Of a stretch of 64,000 bases of DNA, positions 17,096 through 24,177 are shown one piece after another. Position 1 is the stretch's first letter; each line of letters opens with the position of its first letter. A model generated the notes under the pieces. The model ran no database searches, was not told the origin of the DNA, and saw only the letters and a program-made list of their open reading frames with translations. Origin of the DNA: Chryseobacterium gleum. GTDB taxonomy: Bacteria; Bacteroidota; Bacteroidia; Flavobacteriales_D; Sanyastnellaceae. The stretch is from NCBI GenBank assembly GCA_945881835.1, contig CAMCVP010000001.1, positions 310,001-374,000 of the forward strand, given 5' to 3'. Both the position numbers and the translations under genes were made by a program.

Positions 17096-17404
17096 TTGAA
17101 TCAGACCTTACGCAAATATTTGGCCAAAAGAATATCTGTACTCTATTTTTTGGGTCTGGCCATTTGGATTTATTTATTCAGTGTTCCGTTGGATATGATA
17201 CATCCTTTTTCGTTTTTCGATTTAATGAAAATAGTTTTAGTGCTTATTGGCTTGCGCATGTATGATGATGTTATGCAAAGCGAAGACGAATCGTTGGACA
17301 AGCTTAAGTTACCGCTTCTTATTTTCTTCAAAAAAAATATGCGGTTTTGGTGGTTGTTGATTATTCTTATTCTGCGAGTCATTGCGCTTAATTTCGGAGG
17401 TTAG
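17096..17404 (+). CDS. Small membrane protein, possibly a UbiA-like fragment (TTG start)
   Basis: This 102-residue ORF has three hydrophobic segments (about 13-33, 38-55 and 82-97). The only usable start is TTG at 17096, since an in-frame TAA lies nine bases upstream. The segment 'LRMYDDVMQSEDESLDK' after the second helix recalls the first Asp-rich motif of UbiA prenyltransferases, but the protein is about a third of UbiA length, so a remnant or an unrelated protein are both possible. It lies 26 bp upstream of the fucosidase gene on the same strand. Confidence 0.5.
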   Translation: MNQTLRKYLAKRISVLYFLGLAIWIYLFSVPLDMIHPFSFFDLMKIVLVLIGLRMYDDVMQSEDESLDKLKLPLLIFFKKNMRFWWLLIILILRVIALNFGG

Positions 17405-17430
17405 GTTGTAAAGATTTAGACTTTGAAAAA

Positions 17431-18837
17431 ATGAGAAACTTAGTATTCATTCTGATCTGCATTCAGTCATTCAACACGTGGTCTCAGCCCTCTCCGGCAT
17501 ACGCTTATCCTAGCAGTTCTGCTGTTCGAGAGAATCTAGAACATTGGCAAGATTTGAAATTTGGAATTATTATTCATTGGGGAATATATGCGGTTCCTGG
17601 AATCGTAGAATCTTGGTCCATCTGTAACGAAGATTGGGTGGGAAGAGATACCGCTTTGGATTACGAAGATTACAAGAAGTGGTATTTCGGTTTGTCGAAG
17701 GAATTCAATCCAACGCAATTCAATCCGGAGGCTTGGGCTTCTTCAGCGAAAAACGCGGGCATGAAGTATTTGGTTTTTACAACGAAACATCACGATGGGT
17801 TCTGCATGTTCGATAGTAAATATTCCGATTTTAAAATCACGAACGGTCCTTTCCAATCGAATCCTAAATCGAATGTTGCCAAGGAAGTGTTCAACGCATT
17901 TCGAAAAGAAGATTTTTTCATTGGCGCGTATTTCTCTAAACCCGATTGGCATTCCGATTATTATTGGTGGCATGCCTTCGCAACAGGAGAGCGCAACAAC
18001 AATTATGATATTCGCAAATTTCCAGAGCAGTGGAAACGTTTTCAGAACTATACCGCAAATCAGATTTCAGAATTAACCTCTGAATATGGAAAGGTAGATA
18101 TGCTATGGCTCGATGGCGGTTGGGTGCGTCCTTTGGAAACTGTGAACGATGAAGTGATCTCATGGCAATGTCCGATCCCGGCATGGAGTCAAGATGTAGA
18201 CGTTCCTCGTCTAGCGGAAATAGCTCGAAAGAATAATCCAGGAACGTTGGTCGTGGATAGAACAGTGCACGGAGAATACGAGAACTACAGAACGCCAGAA
18301 CAGCGCATTCCGGAAGGAAGATTGGATTATCCTTGGGAAACATGCATGACATTGGGAAATGCTTGGGGGTACGTGCCCAATGACAAATACAAATCATCAC
18401 GCGAAGTGATTCACAAGTTGGTTGAAGTAGTAGCTAAAGGTGGGAATTTATTGTTAGGAGTTGGTCCAACTGCAGCAGGTGTTTTTCCCGATGAGGTGAA
18501 GAGTAGGTTGAAGGAAATTGGCGAGTGGACAAGCGTTCATTCAGAGGCGATTTATGGAACGAAAAGCGTTGAGCTTTTTCAAGACAATAATATTTATTTT
18601 GTTGAAGGGAAAAACAACGAGAAATACGCTTTTATTTTATTAAGGGAAGACGAGGAATTGTCATCTGAAATTTCACTGCCTTGGCAAAAAGAAAACAGAG
18701 GTCAGACTATAATTGAATTGAGTACAGGAGAGCGTCAGTCCATTCAGATGAGACAGGGGAGAATGATTCTAAAGCCGAGCGAAAAGGTTAGGCAGTTTTC
18801 TTCCAAGATGCCAGCAGTAGTTTTTAGATGGAATTGA
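17431..18837 (+). CDS. Alpha-L-fucosidase, glycoside hydrolase family 29
   Basis: This 468-residue exported enzyme (signal peptide to about residue 18, ending 'TWSQ') hydrolyses terminal alpha-L-fucosides. The GH29 barrel is recognised by 'KFGIIIHWGIYAVPG' (43-57), 'YLVFTTKHHDGFCMFDSK' (113-130), and 'DMLWLDGGW' (223-231), where Asp228 is the expected nucleophile. Glu303 in 'PWETCMTLGNAWGY' is a candidate acid/base by comparison with other GH29 enzymes. A small beta-sandwich follows from about 380. No sugar transporter or SusC/D pair is nearby, so it is not in a typical polysaccharide utilisation locus. Confidence 0.95.
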   Translation: MRNLVFILICIQSFNTWSQPSPAYAYPSSSAVRENLEHWQDLKFGIIIHWGIYAVPGIVESWSICNEDWVGRDTALDYEDYKKWYFGLSKEFNPTQFNPEAWASSAKNAGMKYLVFTTKHHDGFCMFDSKYSDFKITNGPFQSNPKSNVAKEVFNAFRKEDFFIGAYFSKPDWHSDYYWWHAFATGERNNNYDIRKFPEQWKRFQNYTANQISELTSEYGKVDMLWLDGGWVRPLETVNDEVISWQCPIPAWSQDVDVPRLAEIARKNNPGTLVVDRTVHGEYENYRTPEQRIPEGRLDYPWETCMTLGNAWGYVPNDKYKSSREVIHKLVEVVAKGGNLLLGVGPTAAGVFPDEVKSRLKEIGEWTSVHSEAIYGTKSVELFQDNNIYFVEGKNNEKYAFILLREDEELSSEISLPWQKENRGQTIIELSTGERQSIQMRQGRMILKPSEKVRQFSSKMPAVVFRWN

Positions 18838-18861
18838 AATAGCACAGCGTCTTTCTTTTAC

Positions 18862-18878
18862 ATTAAGATTGTCTTAAT
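18862..18878. promoter_or_regulatory. Palindrome upstream of the peptide/JmjC cassette
   Basis: ATTAAGA-TTG-TCTTAAT is a perfect 7-bp inverted repeat with a 3-bp centre, 25 bp after the fucosidase stop and 95 bp before the peptide start at 18973. It has no T-run, so it fits an operator better than a terminator. No clear TAnnTTTG box is seen between it and 18973. Confidence 0.4.
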
Positions 18879-18972
18879 ACAGGGTTCGCAAATCAAATAA
18901 AATTACTACTTACGGAGTATTTCCAAGTGAAGGTTAATACGGCAATTTTGCTGTAAACATTAATCATTACCT

Positions 18973-19260
18973 ATGGAAAACAAACCAACTCTTGTCGATT
19001 CAGACGTTCGCACCGCGGATGTGAAGAAGACGACGAATTCAATTTATTCCTTAAAACTAAGCTCCGTTGCGGTTGCCTTGGCGCTAACGACCATGTCAGT
19101 TGGAATCACGGGCTGTGTAGACAGTGATGTAAGCACCTATGGTGATCCAGCAGCTGATAGCTACGATTCTGGTGCTTACGACTTAGGTGCATGGGCAGAT
19201 TCTTACGATTATGGAAATTACGACACGAACGATTCAGATGTTACGCGATACGCGGACTAA
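18973..19260 (+). CDS. Asp/Tyr-rich repeat peptide, probable substrate of the adjacent JmjC oxygenase
   Basis: This 95-residue protein has a polar N-terminus (1-28), a hydrophobic segment (29-47, ending 'MSVGITGC'; Cys48 fits a lipobox) and an acidic, Tyr/Asp/Gly-rich tail. The motif DSDV occurs three times: 'DSDVRTAD' (9-16), 'DSDVSTYGD' (50-58) and 'DSDVTRYAD' (87-95, the very C-terminus). The tail also has two copies of ADSYDxGxYD (61-70 and 75-84). After Cys48 there are 12 Asp and 7 Tyr in 48 residues. An n-region of 28 residues is long for a lipoprotein. The next gene starts 9 bp downstream. A RiPP-like precursor or a modified surface lipoprotein are both possible; I recognise no described family. 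Confidence 0.8.
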   Translation: MENKPTLVDSDVRTADVKKTTNSIYSLKLSSVAVALALTTMSVGITGCVDSDVSTYGDPAADSYDSGAYDLGAWADSYDYGNYDTNDSDVTRYAD

Positions 19261-19269
19261 TTATTCGAT

Positions 19270-20457
19270 ATGAGGGCCCCTGTCTATTCTTTTCCTTGGA
19301 TCATTGCTCCGTTGAGTTTTGAAGAATTTGAATCGGAATATTTCGAAAAAAAATTCATTCACATCAAGCGCAACAGCAGCGATTATTTTTCTCCTGCGCT
19401 TTCTTATCAGTCAATTGAAGATTACTTATACAACGAGACACTTAAGTTTCCTTCAACACGATTGACGAATGCAAAGGAAGATGTTCCGAGTGAAAAGTAC
19501 GTTATGGGTGAGAAGGTTTTGACATCGAACTTATTGAAGCATTTTGTAGAAGGCTCTACCATTGTGCTGTCTGGTTTACATGAACACGTGGCAGGGCTGG
19601 GCGAATTGGTTAGCAACTTGTCGAAGCAATTTTATCAGCGCTTTCAAACGAACGTATACATTACTCCAAAAGGCAGTCAAGGATTTAAAGTGCACTACGA
19701 TACGCACGATGTTTTTGTACTTCAAATTCATGGAAAAAAAACGTGGAAGATTTATAAAGACAACCCCGTTTCACTTCCAAACAAGCTCATGGAATTTGCT
19801 CCTGGTAAATATGAAGTGGGTGAGGTGGAAGAGACCATCCTAGCTGAAGCTGGCGATCTTATTTACATTCCGCGTGGTATCATGCATCAGGCAGAGACGA
19901 ACGATGAAATGTCAATTCATGTGACCTTAGGCATGTTGGGTTACACCTGGACAGATTTGCTCATTGAGAGTGTTTTAGAGTTTTCAAAGACGAACGACTC
20001 CTTAAGAAAATTTTTGCCGCGCGAGATGTTGCGCAATGGTGTTAAAGAAGATCATCAGCAATATTTCTCTGAGTTGTTCTCCCTTATGTCATCATCTATA
20101 TCGCTTCAAGACAGTGTGAATAGATTCAAGCGTGAAATTTCTGCGAGCCAAAAAATAAATATCAAAAATCTTTTGACGCAAGGCGATTCGATTTCAGATA
20201 TAGGTGAGAGCAGTGTATTTGAAGTTCGTCAAAACGTTCTCTTTTTAATCAAAAGAAAAGGAGAGAATGTGGTTTTAGAGTGGCAAGGCAAGGAAGTCGA
20301 GTTTCCCATGTTTATGGATCCGGCGATTCATTTTATTGCGAAGATAAAAGAGCCATTTCAGCTTGCTGCAGTTCCAGATTGTGTTGACCAAAACGGTAAA
20401 ATAGTTTTCGTGACTCGTTTAATAAAGGAAGGGCTTCTTTCCATCAAAATCAACTAA
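19270..20457 (+). CDS. JmjC/cupin-8 Fe(II)/2-oxoglutarate oxygenase, ROXA-like
   Basis: This 395-residue protein has the layout of bacterial ribosomal oxygenases (YcfD/ROXA, which hydroxylate an Arg of ribosomal protein L16): a JmjC double-stranded beta-helix, a dimerisation helical part and a C-terminal winged-helix-like domain. The metal triad is visible: His142 and Asp144 in 'KVHYDTHDVFVLQIHGKKTW', and His206 in 'IPRGIMHQAET'. It should therefore be an active hydroxylase. ROXA genes are not normally attached to a small repeat protein, so the 9-bp spacing from the Asp-rich peptide suggests that peptide, not L16, as substrate; this is inference. A 16-bp gap leads to the LTxxQ-like gene. Confidence 0.88.
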   Translation: MRAPVYSFPWIIAPLSFEEFESEYFEKKFIHIKRNSSDYFSPALSYQSIEDYLYNETLKFPSTRLTNAKEDVPSEKYVMGEKVLTSNLLKHFVEGSTIVLSGLHEHVAGLGELVSNLSKQFYQRFQTNVYITPKGSQGFKVHYDTHDVFVLQIHGKKTWKIYKDNPVSLPNKLMEFAPGKYEVGEVEETILAEAGDLIYIPRGIMHQAETNDEMSIHVTLGMLGYTWTDLLIESVLEFSKTNDSLRKFLPREMLRNGVKEDHQQYFSELFSLMSSSISLQDSVNRFKREISASQKINIKNLLTQGDSISDIGESSVFEVRQNVLFLIKRKGENVVLEWQGKEVEFPMFMDPAIHFIAKIKEPFQLAAVPDCVDQNGKIVFVTRLIKEGLLSIKIN

Positions 20458-20473
20458 CAAAAATTATAATCAA

Positions 20474-20860
20474 ATGAAAAAGAAACTCATTATTTTCTTC
20501 AGCTTGGCACTACTCGTAACAGGCGGAATTGTAATTGCACAGGGTGTAATCGCAAACAACAAAAAAAGTAGAGTGGTTGCTGAAAGAACCGAAAAGCAAA
20601 CCAATAAAATGGCGGATATCTATGCACTAACGCCAGCACAAAAAGAGGCAATCTTCAAGGTGAACCAAGAATTTCAGAAGCAACTGGCTGACTTAGTCGC
20701 AGATTACAAAGGTGCTCCAGATTTCGATGTTAGAGAGGAAGCGATTTTGTATTCACACGAGCAAAATGCGTTTGCTATTTTAGATGAAACTCAAAAAGCA
20801 AAGTGGCTTGCAGCCAAGGAATACCGTCGCACTCACCCAAGAGAGCAGCCGCAGAAATAG
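20474..20860 (+). CDS. Exported Spy/LTxxQ-like helical protein
   Basis: This 128-residue protein has a signal peptide or N-terminal anchor (about 1-22, ending 'GGIVIAQG') and a charged helical body. 'YALTPAQKEAIFKVNQEF' and 'ILDETQKAKWLAAKEYRR' follow the paired L-T-xx-Q and L-xx-x-Q-K pattern of Spy/CpxP-type periplasmic proteins, which act as chaperones or stress sensors. It is third in the cassette after the repeat peptide and the JmjC oxygenase, with 16 bp between it and the oxygenase, and it is followed by a strong terminator. A role in handling the exported peptide is plausible but inferred. Confidence 0.78.
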   Translation: MKKKLIIFFSLALLVTGGIVIAQGVIANNKKSRVVAERTEKQTNKMADIYALTPAQKEAIFKVNQEFQKQLADLVADYKGAPDFDVREEAILYSHEQNAFAILDETQKAKWLAAKEYRRTHPREQPQK

Positions 20861-20883
20861 TTTTAGTTTTTTTTAGTACAGTG

Positions 20884-20909
20884 AAAACAGTCACGAAAGT
20901 GACTGTTTT
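20884..20909. terminator. Bidirectional terminator closing the JmjC cassette
   Basis: Perfect 11-bp stem AAAACAGTCAC / GTGACTGTTTT with a GAAA loop and further T residues. It lies between the convergent LTxxQ-like gene and the gene at 20917, 7 bp from the latter's stop, and has A and T runs on both sides. Confidence 0.9.
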
Positions 20910-20916
20910 TTTATTG

Positions 20917-21585
20917 TTATTGCTGTCTGAATTGAAATCCCATTCGTTTTCCTGTAGCAAGTCCCCCACTATGGTTTATGTCTTGCATTTCCTCTACCGT
21001 AATTTGGTGAAGGTTTTCGTAAGGCGGAATAAGTAAGTCGAAATTCAATGCGTAAAGAACGACTTGTTCAACAAATTTTGTTTGGCTTTCTGAATCGAAG
21101 TTGGAAGCCACAATGTCATTGAACATGATTCCCAATTGTTTTTTTCCTTGTACCACGAAGTGATTTTCCTTGTTAATGAAAACACGAGCAAGCAAATAAC
21201 CAACATCTGAAGTTCTGTCGTAACGGAATGAGTCTGAAAGGAAATTGTATACGTTAATGGTTCCTACGTAACTGTTATTTGGATGCTCTTTTAAATAACC
21301 TGTCTGCCAAAAGCTGCTCTCCTGTTCGAATTGAAAGACGTTGGTATGCATTTGAAAAATGAGCATATCACCTGCTACACGAATTTCACATTGAAACGCG
21401 CCTCTGTCGCGGTATTCAAATGTTACGCGTGAATCGGTGTTTCCAAATTGAACCGTTAAATCTTGAATAGTGTTTTTTAGGACTTCCTTCAATGAATTGA
21501 ATTGGGCAATGGTGTTGTGAAAAACGTCTTGCTTGAGTACGCTTTTGTTTTTCAGTAAGGCAAGAATGAGGTCTTTTGTTTCCAT
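20917..21585 (-). CDS. Conserved hypothetical protein downstream of proS
   Basis: This 222-residue protein has no signal peptide or membrane segment and is predicted to be cytoplasmic. An N-terminal helical part ('LKNKSVLKQDVFHNTIAQF') is followed by beta-rich sequence ('RVTFEYRDRGAFQCEIRVAG'). I do not recognise a named family. Its ATG begins 1 bp after the stop of proS, so the two are very likely cotranscribed. It ends at the shared terminator. Confidence 0.82.
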   Translation of the reverse strand: METKDLILALLKNKSVLKQDVFHNTIAQFNSLKEVLKNTIQDLTVQFGNTDSRVTFEYRDRGAFQCEIRVAGDMLIFQMHTNVFQFEQESSFWQTGYLKEHPNNSYVGTINVYNFLSDSFRYDRTSDVGYLLARVFINKENHFVVQGKKQLGIMFNDIVASNFDSESQTKFVEQVVLYALNFDLLIPPYENLHQITVEEMQDINHSGGLATGKRMGFQFRQQ

Positions 21586-21586
21586 T

Positions 21587-23056
21587 TTAATAAGCTCTTG
21601 CGAATAAAACTCTACGCTCGCTTGGCTTTCCTGTCACCATGCAAACACCTGGCTCTGTAGGACCATCGAAAGGTATGCAACGAATAGTTGCTTTGGTTTC
21701 TTGCTTAATCAATTCTTCCGTCTCTGCTGTGCCGTCCCAATGCGCTAAGAAAAATCCAGTTTTTTCGTCGAGTAATTTTTTGAATGTCTCGTAGTCGTTA
21801 ACTTCCGTCATGTGTCCGTTTCTGAATTCTAACGCCTGATTGAACATGTTCGTTTGAATGTCTTCCAATAGTTGCTCAATCGTTCCCTCAATTCCATCGA
21901 AGGATACCGTTGATTTTTCAGAAGTATCTCTTCGTGCAATTTCAACCGTTCCGTTTTCCAAATCTTTTGGTCCAATAGCCAAACGAACAGGAATACCTTT
22001 CAATTCATATTCAGCGAATTTCCAGCCGCTGCGCTTGCTATCGTCGTCGTCGAACTTCGCTACAATACCTTTCGCTTTCAATGCTTTTACAAGAGGAAGA
22101 ACTTTTTCACGAATCACTTCAAGTTGTTCAAGTCCTTTGTAGATAGGAACAATTACAGCGTGAATAGGTGCCAACTTCGGTGGAACACGAAGTCCTTTGT
22201 CGTCGCTGTGTGTCATGATTAGCGCACCCATTAGACGTGTGCTTACACCCCAAGAAGTTGCCCAAACGTATTCTGAATTTCCTTCTTTCGTTGTGAATTT
22301 CACATCGAAGGCTTTCGCGAAATTTTGTCCAAGAAAGTGAGAAGTTCCCGCTTGAAGTGCTTTTCCATCTTGCATCAAAGCTTCAATGCACAAAGTGTCC
22401 AGCGCACCTGCAAAACGTTCGCTCTCCGACTTTCTTCCTTTCACAACAGGCATTGCCATGAAATTTTCTGCGAATTCTGCGTACACATCAAGCATGCGCT
22501 CTGTTTCTTCAATGGCTTCTTGCGCGGTAGAGTGGGCGGTGTGCCCTTCTTGCCACAAGAACTCTGCAGTTCTTAAAAATAAACGCGTACGCATTTCCCA
22601 ACGAACAACGTTCGCCCATTGGTTTATCAGTAAGGGAAGATCGCGATAGCTCTGAATCCAACCTTTGTATGTGTTCCAGATAATGGTTTCACTGGTTGGA
22701 CGTATGATTAATTCTTCTTCCAATTTCGCATCTGGATCCACGACAACACCTCCATTTTCTGACTTAAGTCTGTAGTGGGTGACAACGGCACATTCTTTGG
22801 CGAATCCTTCGACATGCGCAGCTTCTTTGCTCAAATAGCTTTTTGGAATCAACAGAGGAAAATAGGCATTCTGATGTCCCGTCTCTTTGAAGCGAAGGTC
22901 CAATTGATCGCGCATCTTTTCCCAAATCGCATAGCCATAGGGTTTAATAACCATACATCCCTTCACCTCACTGTGTTGCGCCAAATCGGCTTGCATTACA
23001 AGTTCGTTATACCATTTGGAGTAATCTTCTTTTCTTGTCGGAATTTTCTCGGCCAT
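21587..23056 (-). CDS. proS: Prolyl-tRNA synthetase, archaeal/eukaryote-type (ProS type 3)
   Basis: This 489-residue class II synthetase charges tRNA-Pro. Class II motif 2 is visible in '[20 protein letters not shown]' with the adjacent 'HTAH', and motif 3 in '[17 protein letters not shown]'. The anticodon-binding domain ('[13 protein letters not shown]') and the type 3 C-terminal domain ending in Tyr follow. It lacks the INS editing domain of the longer bacterial ProS, as is usual for type 3 enzymes in Bacteroidota. It is divergent from the lipoprotein gene at 23125, with 68 bp between them. Confidence 0.97.
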   Translation of the reverse strand: MAEKIPTRKEDYSKWYNELVMQADLAQHSEVKGCMVIKPYGYAIWEKMRDQLDLRFKETGHQNAYFPLLIPKSYLSKEAAHVEGFAKECAVVTHYRLKSENGGVVVDPDAKLEEELIIRPTSETIIWNTYKGWIQSYRDLPLLINQWANVVRWEMRTRLFLRTAEFLWQEGHTAHSTAQEAIEETERMLDVYAEFAENFMAMPVVKGRKSESERFAGALDTLCIEALMQDGKALQAGTSHFLGQNFAKAFDVKFTTKEGNSEYVWATSWGVSTRLMGALIMTHSDDKGLRVPPKLAPIHAVIVPIYKGLEQLEVIREKVLPLVKALKAKGIVAKFDDDDSKRSGWKFAEYELKGIPVRLAIGPKDLENGTVEIARRDTSEKSTVSFDGIEGTIEQLLEDIQTNMFNQALEFRNGHMTEVNDYETFKKLLDEKTGFFLAHWDGTAETEELIKQETKATIRCIPFDGPTEPGVCMVTGKPSERRVLFARAY

Positions 23057-23124
23057 TTTTTTTCTTTTTTCGAAGTTGCAAATGTAAAACCTTATTACCT
23101 TTAAACTATCAAATCCATACGATT

Positions 23125-24177
23125 ATGAAAGCGTTACAACGAAATTTTTTCTTCTTCACGACAGTTCTTGCTCTAAGTTCTTGTGCGAGTTTTGAAAATT
23201 TGACCGACGATCGCACGCGTGCTGAAGATGATGAAATGTATTGGAATGGAAAGGAATTGTTTTACGACAATTCACTTGTAGCGAATGCAGCGGGAACAGG
23301 CGATGATTACTATGACCCGAATTCTGCTAGCCGCGCGAATTCTTTAAATGGTGGGACAAATCCAAGAGCAATGTTCAATCCGATTAGCGGATGGCAATTG
23401 AGTTACGGTTTGAATGCTTTTTCGAATTACAGCAATGGATTTGGAATGGGATTGGGTTATGGTTCATTCAATCCGTACAATTCTTTTGGGAATAATTCTT
23501 TCGGCTACAATCCATACGGCTACAATTCTTATGGTTACAACCCATACAGTTCCTACAATGGTTATGGTGGTTATGGATATAACCCCTACGGTTATGGAAT
23601 GGGCGGATTGGGTTGGGGTGGTTACGGTTATGGGAATGGATGGTTCGGAAATGGAAATGGAAGCGGTTGGGGAGGTTCGGGGAACAGTGGTGAAACACCA
23701 AATGTTACACATCATCATCGCAGACCAACGATTGTAGGTACAGGCAATCCTTCTACCTACAACAGAGGGGTTTTGCAAAAGAATTTGGTTCAACCTATTT
23801 CTGAGACACCTCGCACGCCTCAAGTTGTTGCACCCGCTCGTTATAATTCGAACAACAACTACTCGAGTCCAACGTACGCAAGACCTGCATCAACAACAAA
23901 TCCAAGCACAACTCCAGCACCCGCTCGAAGCAATCCTTCTTACACGAGTCCGTCTCGACCGGTTCAAACACCGACTTATTCGAGTCCGTCAAGACCAGCG
24001 CCAACGCACACAAGTCCTTCACGTCCTGCTCCAAGTTACAGTTCGCCATCGCCTTCAAGATCGACACCAACGAAACCTTCAACGAGCTCACCTTCTCCAT
24101 CTCGTTCAACTCCAACGCGCACGAGTCCTGCTCCAAGTTCTCCGTCACGATCTACTTCACCAAGTAAAAGACCGTGA
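23125..24177 (+). CDS. Low-complexity lipoprotein with YGYNPYG repeats and Ser/Pro-rich tail
   Basis: About 350 residues from the ATG at 23125; an upstream TTG frame reaches into proS and is unlikely. Lipobox 'VLALSSC' gives a lipidated Cys near 17. Three parts follow: an acidic N-terminal part ('DDRTRAEDDEMYWNGKEL'), an aromatic Asn/Gly/Tyr-rich centre with about ten YNPYG/YNSYG-like units (about 115-195), and a long Ser/Pro/Thr/Arg-rich tail ('SRPAPTHTSPSRPAPSYS'). It is expected to be an outer-membrane or surface lipoprotein. Its TGA overlaps the next gene's ATG (ATGA), tying it to the barrel protein. No enzyme motif is seen. Confidence 0.85.
   Translation: MKALQRNFFFFTTVLALSSCASFENLTDDRTRAEDDEMYWNGKELFYDNSLVANAAGTGDDYYDPNSASRANSLNGGTNPRAMFNPISGWQLSYGLNAFSNYSNGFGMGLGYGSFNPYNSFGNNSFGYNPYGYNSYGYNPYSSYNGYGGYGYNPYGYGMGGLGWGGYGYGNGWFGNGNGSGWGGSGNSGETPNVTHHHRRPTIVGTGNPSTYNRGVLQKNLVQPISETPRTPQVVAPARYNSNNNYSSPTYARPASTTNPSTTPAPARSNPSYTSPSRPVQTPTYSSPSRPAPTHTSPSRPAPSYSSPSPSRSTPTKPSTSSPSPSRSTPTRTSPAPSSPSRSTSPSKRP

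Noticed and set aside
23035-23124. Upstream TTG start of the YGYNPYG lipoprotein
   Set aside because: It reaches into proS and puts 30 residues in front of a normal lipoprotein signal starting at 23125.
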